IMG/VR virus record: IMGVR_UViG_3300009149_000202
Span: 1 to 28,799 of that record
DNA: 28,799 nucleotides
Source of the DNA: a virus
Direction: 5' to 3' (one strand)
The stretch's first letter is position 1. Each line of letters starts with the position of its first letter. Shown here one piece after another: positions 23,802-28,799 of the stretch. A model generated the notes under the pieces. The model was not told the DNA's origin and did no database searches. It was given only the letters and a program-made list of their open reading frames with translations. Both the position numbers and the translations under genes were made by a program.

Positions 23802-24260
23802 TCACTCTATCCATTTCTCGATAGCTTTGAGCAAATCAGCCTTATACATTGTACCTGGGTCCAATCCTATTTCACTTGCGTATTCTACAAGTTCATCCTT
23901 GCTCATCTTATCGAGTGGTTTCTGAGGTTTTGGAAAATCGACTTCGTCATCGTCTTCCTCATCTTCCTCATTTTCGTTCTCTTGCTCAGGCTTCTCTTCC
24001 TCTTTCTTCTGTTCTTTTACCTGTTCCTGTTTCTTCTCTTCTTTTGGGGGTTCAGGCGGATTTACAGAAGGCGGCAAAGGAGCTGCCATGGGCTCCGTCT
24101 TGTCTTCAACTTTATCCAGCATAATTAGTCCTTGCCTTTGGGCCATTTCTAGTTCTTTAGGAAGTTCCTTACCTTCCCATTCGTATGTTGCGCCCGATGG
24201 CAGAACCTGTCCTATGCTTAAAAGTTGAACACTTCCTTTTGCTGTTATTTTGTATTTCAT
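23802..24260 (-). CDS. charged-linker protein with SAP/HeH-like end
   Basis: A 152-residue protein in an ATGA overlap with the gene before it. Residues 1-50 form a small beta head (YKITAKGSVQLLSIGQVLPSG). Residues about 60-112 are a low-complexity Pro/Lys/Glu/Asp linker (EEKKQEQVKEQKKEEEKPE, then a long Asp/Glu run). Residues 117-152 (MSKDELVEYASEIGLD, then KADLLKAIEKW) look like a helix-extended-helix SAP/Rho-N type module. It sits between tail completion and sheath genes, where small proteins of unknown role are common. Function not known. Confidence 0.65.
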   Translation of the reverse strand: MKYKITAKGSVQLLSIGQVLPSGATYEWEGKELPKELEMAQRQGLIMLDKVEDKTEPMAAPLPPSVNPPEPPKEEKKQEQVKEQKKEEEKPEQENENEEDEEDDDEVDFPKPQKPLDKMSKDELVEYASEIGLDPGTMYKADLLKAIEKWIE

Positions 24261-25018
24261 TCGATGTCCACCTCTTGGTCTATTTCTTCAACAGATTCGA
24301 CCAGAGTTTCAACTAATTCAACGTGTCTTATTTTTACATCAAATTGGCGTCTTCTCTGATATTCTCCCTCAACGAGTGCGTCAAGGTTCACAATTGTTGC
24401 TTCTGTGACATTAACTGTATTATCAGGCATAGTCATGCTATACTCGAAATACTTATGAAGCTGACCTGCTATGCTGTCAGCTAATACTATTCCATTAATA
24501 TAAGTGCCTTCATCTACATCACCGTAATCTTTGGTAAGTACATTAACAGATAGTATATCGAATTTTTCTCCCCCTTTAAGTATTCTTATCCATTTAGATT
24601 TAAATGTTACATAGAAATATGAACCATTATCAGGTTCATCAGCACCTAACCATTCTATAGTATCACCTGTTAATTGATAATCAACTCCGTTAACAAATGT
24701 ATGTAATCTATCTAACAGAAATCCTTGCACTTCATCTATTATCCATACGAGAGTCATAGATAGAGAGTACACGCTTGTTCCAGATGTGAAAGTTATTTCA
24801 TCCATTTGCTGATTCGTTTTATTATATACCAAGTTAATAAAATCATATGACTTTTCACTAAGTGATGTATACTCTAATATAATACAAGGCCATGTATCAT
24901 TTTCCCATTGACTAGCATATCTTATTGGTATAGTTAAAGATTGACCATTAACTACAAACTCAGAGGGAATTGCTCTAAATAATTCTAATCTTTGCTCAGG
25001 AGTCAACACGGGTAACAC
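24257..25018 (-). CDS. tail completion/neck protein
   Basis: A protein of about 253 residues with a non-ATG start. GTG 25018 and TTG 25021 both follow AAAGGTG; GTG 25009 is possible too. It shows beta-rich stretches (WPCIILEYTSLS, SVYSLSMTLVWIIDEVQGFL, shown here as VWIIDEVQGF) and ends in an acidic tail (ESVEEIDQEVDI). It overlaps the preceding gene by about 20 bp. The position suits a neck or tail terminator protein; the family is not recognised with certainty. Confidence 0.6.
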   Translation of the reverse strand: MLPVLTPEQRLELFRAIPSEFVVNGQSLTIPIRYASQWENDTWPCIILEYTSLSEKSYDFINLVYNKTNQQMDEITFTSGTSVYSLSMTLVWIIDEVQGFLLDRLHTFVNGVDYQLTGDTIEWLGADEPDNGSYFYVTFKSKWIRILKGGEKFDILSVNVLTKDYGDVDEGTYINGIVLADSIAGQLHKYFEYSMTMPDNTVNVTEATIVNLDALVEGEYQRRRQFDVKIRHVELVETLVESVEEIDQEVDIE

Positions 25019-25355
25019 CAAACACCTTTGTATTCGCTATATCTTCATAGTCGAATCTTTCAATAACCTTCCATTTATCATCTTTAGAATCTATTATAAT
25101 ATCATTTAACACTAAATCAGGATACCATTCTTGCGACAATCTTATATACAATAATCTTGTAGCTACAGGCCTAACACCTTGAATTTCAGCAATTGCATTC
25201 TTGTTATCTACTAATATCCCTTTGAATGGTTTCTCATACGATTTGTCAGGATTCCTATAACCATCTTCCCATCCTATATCTTCAGTTTGCACTACATGTA
25301 ATGTTTCTTCAAACATCCGAAACGGAAGAGCTAAATCACCGAGTAACTTTGACAA
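24996..25355 (-). CDS. head closure-like neck protein, TTG start
   Basis: A 119-residue protein. The best start is TTG 25355, with GGAGG 6 bp upstream; an ATG at 25316 lacks a close signal. It has the beta-barrel look of head-closure proteins (FEETLHVVQTEDIGWEDG, FKGILVDNK, LVLNDIIIDSKDDKWKVIERFDYEDI shown here as IDSKDDKWKVIER). It overlaps both neighbours, as is common in neck gene clusters. Confidence 0.65.
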   Translation of the reverse strand: MSKLLGDLALPFRMFEETLHVVQTEDIGWEDGYRNPDKSYEKPFKGILVDNKNAIAEIQGVRPVATRLLYIRLSQEWYPDLVLNDIIIDSKDDKWKVIERFDYEDIANTKVFGVTRVDS

Positions 25356-25812
25356 AAGAAGCCTCCAATTCTGCAGTAAATTCTTTTATTATGGGTTTAG
25401 CAATTTGAGTCATTTCTCTATTAACTTGTCTTATTGCTGGTCCTATAAACGGTCTAGCTGGAACCCAAGTACCTGATTTATGAACAAACCCAAATTCATG
25501 TAATTTGGGGTCAAATTTATCACTCTCTACCCCAAAAGACCAACCAGTAGGAGTTTTTTTAACAAAAATACTTTTCATCAAATCGCCTGTTTCCCAAAGA
25601 ACGGCATCAAAACCTTTTCTATCTCTGGTAGATTTGGCGAGTGGAGCCCAAGGAGTACCCTCAATAGTACCCTCTATAGTGAACTCCATATCTAAAATTT
25701 TCTTACCACGTTCGGCCATGGCTTGAGCTAGATGCTGTTGTGCAATATATGCAGCTCTTTCAGCTATGCCTTTGTCTAGCCCTTTCATCTCGAAGTTGAA
25801 TAATACTTCCAT
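25336..25812 (-). CDS. Mu gpG-like virion morphogenesis protein
   Basis: A 158-residue protein. I prefer ATG 25812, with GAGG upstream, over ATG 25866, which has none. Patterns: EGTPWAPLAKSTRDRKG, LWETGDLMKSI, and the C-terminal VPARPFIGPAI, all typical of the Mu gpG / HK97 gp10-type tail completion family. It lies between the connector and neck genes. The 56 bp before it hold a small hairpin (CCTTCT/AGAAGG, 25840-25858). Confidence 0.85.
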   Translation of the reverse strand: MEVLFNFEMKGLDKGIAERAAYIAQQHLAQAMAERGKKILDMEFTIEGTIEGTPWAPLAKSTRDRKGFDAVLWETGDLMKSIFVKKTPTGWSFGVESDKFDPKLHEFGFVHKSGTWVPARPFIGPAIRQVNREMTQIAKPIIKEFTAELEASFVKVTR

Positions 25813-25868
25813 TCCACAGCCTCGCGTGAGTTTTTCACACCTTCTAAAAAAAAGAAGGGAGGTCATCT

Positions 25869-26264
25869 TTATCTAGTTCTTGGCCAATTACAATGGGAGT
25901 TTTCCCCATCATCTTCTGGCCTATTGTCGAACATTGGAGTTGAATCTATATCGTATTCATCTCCCAATGCGTCTTCTAATGATTCGTCCATTGCGGCTTT
26001 TAATGCATTCAATTTATCTTTAATTGACCGCTGAACTTGTAAATCGTGAATCTCAATTCTTGTATATAATTCAGACTGAATAAAAGAGTAATACGCAGCC
26101 CGCCTGCGGATGAATTCTTCAGATGCATCATCAGTTAAAGTCATACCTAATCCACTTGCCTTTCTCTCGGCTGATTGGATTTCTAACTCGATTGTGTTAG
26201 TCGATATTTCCTCTTCTGAGATGTCGTTCAACTGAAATCTAACATCCGCAACGGTAACCGCCAT
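25869..26264 (-). CDS. head-tail connector (gp6-like adaptor)
   Basis: A 131-residue, mostly helical protein right after the major capsid gene. AGGT precedes ATG 26264. Its helices (VADVRFQLNDISEEEIST, ELEIQSAERKASGLG, EFIRRRAAYYSFIQSELYTR, shown in part) match the SPP1 gp15/HK97 gp6-like adaptor style. It would join the portal ring to the neck. Confidence 0.75.
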   Translation of the reverse strand: MAVTVADVRFQLNDISEEEISTNTIELEIQSAERKASGLGMTLTDDASEEFIRRRAAYYSFIQSELYTRIEIHDLQVQRSIKDKLNALKAAMDESLEDALGDEYDIDSTPMFDNRPEDDGENSHCNWPRTR

Positions 26265-26297
26265 TTTATTTACCTCATACAGTATAAGGCTTTCACC

Positions 26298-27113
26298 TTA
26301 TGATATTGCAATCACTTTTCTCGAAGCAGCTGCAAGCACCTGCTTTGGCTCAAGGAAATCGGCAATTGCCCAACCATCGTAGAAAGCCGGTCCACCCGGG
26401 TATTTCTCTACGAGCTCTGGACCATCTGCTAGTGCAAATGCTGGAGCTTTCTGGTCAAGTATCCATGCTGTCTTTGCAGTGAGCTGTGGGTCGATAACAA
26501 TCTCTAACCCAAGAACGCTTGGAATCATACCTGTTACAGTAGAACCCCTAATGTATGCATCTACGATAAATGGACTTACTGCAAACGCCTTGTATACTGC
26601 AGGCGGCATTGCCAAATACTGTGGATTGTATCCATTGTCGTTCAGCGTGGTGATACCAGTCAAGATATCATCAAGCGGGTTATTGGTTGATGTACTCCAA
26701 ACACCAGCAGATGTAAAGGCTGTCGAACTAACCATTTCCTCTGCAATCTGTTTGTTCTCCATTCTCGCCATATCTCTGGCTGCATCCATGGCTGACATTT
26801 TCATGATGTCATGAATTGACCTAAGCTTGGACTCTTTGGACTGGGCCACGTGGACCACATTCTTCCAAAGACTAAAGTCGAGGTCAACGAAGCTTAGAGC
26901 ACTCAACTCGGCTTCTACCAACTCACCAACTTTTTCCTGGCCTTCGAGGTTTGTCTGTATAGGGAACTTTCCTTCGATTCTATTACCGAAAGGCAATACC
27001 CGGCAAAGCTTTCTCAGATTGTACTGTGGTGTTGCCTGAAGCAAAACCTCCTCTGCGATAACCTCTGCTTTCATTGCATCGGTAATATCTTCACTGACTA
27101 TAATTTTACCCAT
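26298..27113 (-). CDS. major capsid protein (HK97 fold)
   Basis: A 271-residue protein with GAGGTGAT before ATG 27113. It shows HK97-type capsid features: a long N-terminal helix (DAMKAEVIAEEVLLQATPQY), FPIQTNLEGQEKVGELVEA with E-loop-like charge, the spine helix region MKMSAMDAARDMARMENKQI, the DNNP/LDDI turn, and a C-terminal P/A-domain with VLGLEIVIDPQL and ADGPELVEKYPGG. No N-terminal scaffold or protease domain is fused; the gene at 27530 may scaffold instead. Its codons are more GC-rich than those of the tail genes. Confidence 0.88.
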   Translation of the reverse strand: MGKIIVSEDITDAMKAEVIAEEVLLQATPQYNLRKLCRVLPFGNRIEGKFPIQTNLEGQEKVGELVEAELSALSFVDLDFSLWKNVVHVAQSKESKLRSIHDIMKMSAMDAARDMARMENKQIAEEMVSSTAFTSAGVWSTSTNNPLDDILTGITTLNDNGYNPQYLAMPPAVYKAFAVSPFIVDAYIRGSTVTGMIPSVLGLEIVIDPQLTAKTAWILDQKAPAFALADGPELVEKYPGGPAFYDGWAIADFLEPKQVLAAASRKVIAIS

Positions 27114-27122
27114 TTAATCACC

Positions 27123-27530
27123 TCAGATTAATATCTCCGCGACAACAGCTAATGCTGCGGCATCTGTAGTTACTAAACCAACAAATACACCACTACCGGT
27201 ACTGTCATCAACGCTTCCGCCAGTTGCACTTGTAAATGCTCCCTGGCCCTGTCTAAGTGCATTACCAGATACCTTGTTCACTGTTACGTTTCCACGCACA
27301 AGAACTCTAATATCATGCTGTGTAGCTGCTACTGCGGCAACACTAGGACTGACCATAACACCATAAGGTGCTACATCTGCAGCCAACGTTGGCCTCCAAC
27401 CGTCATCTGCAATTACACTACACACAACACTTCCAATTGTGATTGCTGTGTTTGTCTTGGATAGACCATCAACTACCAGGAATCCAACCCCAGTCCTATT
27501 GATGCTACCTGCTGTTATTGTATTAGCCAT
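27123..27530 (-). CDS. capsid decoration protein (DUF2190-like)
   Basis: A 135-residue beta-rich protein between the scaffold-like and capsid genes. The TAATG overlap and GGAGG set ATG 27530. It is rich in Ala, Val, Gly and Thr with GFLVVDGLSKTNTAITIGSV and ALRQGQGAFTSATGG (shown in part), as in DUF2190 capsid cement proteins. No cysteine cluster apart from one Cys; no membrane segment. Confidence 0.8.
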   Translation of the reverse strand: MANTITAGSINRTGVGFLVVDGLSKTNTAITIGSVVCSVIADDGWRPTLAADVAPYGVMVSPSVAAVAATQHDIRVLVRGNVTVNKVSGNALRQGQGAFTSATGGSVDDSTGSGVFVGLVTTDAAALAVVAEILI

Positions 27531-28120
27531 TATTCAGCCTCCGGTTTGTTCTCGCGCCCGAAAAGTTCTTTCCTAAGCGCGTTCTTTCTAATATCTTTCT
27601 CATCGAGTCCATTGTCTCCGTCCTCAGGGGTTACTGGAGGCTCAGGTGTATCCTGAGGGTTCGCAGACAGACTGCGGATATCCTCAAGCTGCACCTCCAA
27701 CTGCTCACTTGTAAGTGAGGAAAGCTTCTTGATGAAAGAATCCTTGTCTTCCTCTTTGAGGAAACCTTTGTCAATTCTAAGGCTTGCCATTTCTTCAATT
27801 ACTGTAGCCTTTTTCTTTGTCTCGATTTCTTCAAATTTGGCAGACAACTCTTCACGAGTAGCCTTCTCTGTTTTGAGTGAGGAAACCAGTTCCTCGTTCT
27901 TTGCAGAAAGCTCGGAAACTTTCTTCCTCAAAACAGCGTTCTCAGTCTCGTACGCTGATAGCGCAGGGTTCTGAGAAATATGTCCCTTTGGCAAGAGTAC
28001 AACGCCTTCTATTTCTGTTCCATTGATAATCAATGGATTTCCATCAGCAAGTGGTGCCTGAGGTGCTGGATAAGCTCCCTCAATTACATCTTGCGGTTCT
28101 GGTGTGTTATCGTTCGGCAT
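27530..28120 (-). CDS. capsid scaffold-like coiled-coil protein
   Basis: A 196-residue protein, first gene of the visible virion operon, with AAGGTGA before ATG 28120. A Pro-rich N-terminus (PAPQAPLADG) is followed by a long charged coiled coil (about residues 55-115: ENAVLRKKVSELSAKNEEL and more) and an acidic, Pro-rich C-terminal end (PEPPVTPEDGDN). The layout resembles phage scaffolding proteins upstream of capsid genes. No protease catalytic residues are visible. Confidence 0.7.
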   Translation of the reverse strand: MPNDNTPEPQDVIEGAYPAPQAPLADGNPLIINGTEIEGVVLLPKGHISQNPALSAYETENAVLRKKVSELSAKNEELVSSLKTEKATREELSAKFEEIETKKKATVIEEMASLRIDKGFLKEEDKDSFIKKLSSLTSEQLEVQLEDIRSLSANPQDTPEPPVTPEDGDNGLDEKDIRKNALRKELFGRENKPEAE

Positions 28121-28295
28121 CGTAATTCACCTTAAATATACTATATCTTCCATCGTATATATACTCTGTGTGGAGGGTAATTAACCATGTGCCTAAAACA
28201 TAGGAAAAGCAATGTCAGTCAGAAGGATTTATATAGGGTAAGCGCGATATACTAATTACCCCAAACAACATAAGGCGAGGGTTAAGTCTCTCGTC
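28121..28295. promoter_or_regulatory. non-coding region with TATA-like boxes and repeats
   Basis: No gene is seen here. TTTATATA (28228-28235) and the palindrome GTATATATAC (28155-28164) could be promoter boxes, on either strand, for the virion operon that starts at 28120. GGGTAATTA (28175-28183) pairs perfectly with TAATTACCC (28253-28261), while a nearer GGGTAA (28236-28241) can pair with TTACCC (28256-28261). These two pairings exclude each other. Confidence 0.4.
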
Positions 28296-28308
28296 TTATT
28301 CTTTCTTT
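28271..28308 (+). terminator. terminator-like hairpin on + strand
   Basis: TAAGGCGAG (28271-28279) pairs with CTCGTCTTA (28290-28298), 9 bp with one G-T pair, and is followed by TTCTTTCTTT. On the - strand the G-T pair becomes A-C and no T-run follows, so it acts, if at all, on a + strand transcript. It overlaps the stop codon of the opposite gene. Confidence 0.4.
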
Positions 28309-28679
28309 AAGTCCGGCTCTTGAACTACCACCTGAGACTTTTTCTTTCTAGTTTTGTCGCCCCTAGGGCACAGGTCCATAATTTCTACCATGCCGCTTAA
28401 AGTCAGGTGCTTGCCTTCATCAAATTTCATCATGCACTCCCTGAACCATTTCTGTTTCACAAATGGAGCCACAATCATGCAGTTTTGGATTCCTTGAATC
28501 CTCAAAAAATTATTCCTAATAGTACAGCCTATACTAAGTGCCAACAATTTATTTTGAATGTCACGCAATTTTCCCTCTTCATCGCGAATTTCCACATATG
28601 GATTAAGTCTTACACCATTGTCCCTGCGATTAGTACTTACTCCCACATAAGCATTTTTAAATACGGATTCATCCAACAT
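28296..28679 (-). CDS. LAGLIDADG homing endonuclease-like, likely truncated
   Basis: A 127-residue protein. Residues 11-46 (YVGVSTNRRDNGVRLNPYVE, then LRDIQNKLL) and 50-110 (FLRIQGIQNC, PFVKQKWFRE, GKHLTLSGMVEIMDL) fit single-domain LAGLIDADG endonucleases. The LAGLIDADG helix that should come before YVGVS is missing: the ORF starts MLDESVFKN instead, and no Shine-Dalgarno precedes ATG 28679. It has probably lost its N-terminus and catalytic acid. The C-terminus is basic (KTRKKKSQ). It starts at the centre of an inverted repeat shared with a second copy. Confidence 0.6.
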   Translation of the reverse strand: MLDESVFKNAYVGVSTNRRDNGVRLNPYVEIRDEEGKLRDIQNKLLALSIGCTIRNNFLRIQGIQNCMIVAPFVKQKWFRECMMKFDEGKHLTLSGMVEIMDLCPRGDKTRKKKSQVVVQEPDLKKE

Positions 28680-28798
28680 TTAAAAATGATTATGTTGGAG
28701 TAAGTGCTAATCGCAGGGATAATGGTATTAGGCTTAATCCATATATAGAAATTCGCGATAATGAAGAGAGTTTACGGGATATTCAAAATAAGCTGCTG
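28542..28798. repeat. large imperfect inverted repeat
   Basis: Arms 28542-28661 and 28679-28798, each 120 bp, are separated by 17 bp. Counted by eye they match at 98 of 120 positions, and the 40 encoded residues at 33. Differences favour third positions and conservative changes, so both arms evolved as coding DNA. The right arm may go on past the window. Confidence 0.85.
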
Positions 28799-28799
28799 A
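28679..28799 (+). pseudogene. second LAGLIDADG-like fragment, opposite strand
   Basis: The + frame reads FKNDYVGVSANRRDNG and on to LRDIQNKLL, closely related to the - strand gene. The in-frame stop TAA is at 28658-28660 and no ATG, GTG or TTG lies between it and the fragment, so this copy has no evident start. It runs off the window. A decayed or rearranged copy is most likely. Confidence 0.55.

Noticed and set aside
23849-24124. + strand ORFs opposite the charged-linker gene
   Set aside because: They are antisense of the Glu/Asp/Lys-rich linker, giving Leu/Phe/Ser-rich nonsense, and have no ribosome binding site.
1-28799. Circular or terminally redundant complete genome
   Set aside because: The first and last bases share no sequence by eye, and portal and terminase genes are missing, so this is a part of a larger genome.
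28542-28799. Simple palindromic assembly artefact
   Set aside because: Arms differ at about 22 of 120 positions with coding-type substitutions, unlike a fold-back read artefact. A chimera of two related elements is still possible and is kept as an alternative.

Overview
The window is part of the genome of a tailed virus or provirus with a contractile tail (myovirus type). No ribosomal, tRNA or host housekeeping genes are visible. The DNA is AT-rich, arginine is written mostly AGA/AGG, the code is standard, and genes are packed with 1-50 bp overlaps behind GGAGG or GGTGAT ribosome binding sites. The host is uncertain. Low-GC codon use, Shine-Dalgarno-led starts and a stem-loop plus T-run terminator suit a Firmicutes-like bacterium. 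TTTATATA boxes and the GGTGAT signals would also suit a methanogen-type archaeon. I do not choose between them.

Left block (1-9620, + strand) holds nucleotide, DNA-modification and nuclease genes. Small unknown ORFs lead into a 530-residue protein that joins a ParB-like N-terminal half to a DpdA/TGT-like transglycosylase half. Then come a Cas4-like iron-sulphur PD-(D/E)XK nuclease, a winged-helix metallophosphoesterase, ThyX, a DUF3310 protein, QueD, QueE, FolE2, an HD-domain hydrolase and QueC. FolE2, QueD, QueE and QueC form the full route from GTP to preQ0, and the DpdA half is the expected enzyme for inserting preQ0 in place of guanine in DNA. The block therefore most likely gives the virus 7-deazaguanine-modified, restriction-resistant DNA. 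A 150-bp gap before the HD gene holds a candidate structured RNA. A stem-loop with a T-run closes the block.

Right block (9604-28120, - strand, transcribed right to left) is a virion operon in standard order: scaffold-like protein, decoration protein, major capsid protein, head-tail connector, neck and tail-completion proteins, a charged-linker protein, tail sheath, tail tube, tail assembly chaperone with a -1 frameshift, tape measure, baseplate hub region, Gp138-like spike, gp25-like wedge, baseplate J, tail protein I, and three tandem beta-helix fibres. A small membrane-anchored protein comes last. Portal, terminase and lysis genes are not seen; portal and terminase probably lie to the right.

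Right edge (28121-28799): a 175-bp non-coding stretch with TATA-like boxes, competing inverted repeats and a terminator-like hairpin, then two diverged LAGLIDADG-type fragments head to head in a large inverted repeat. At the left edge, the first 63 bp exactly repeat an internal segment of the first complete gene. Both window edges therefore show rearrangement.
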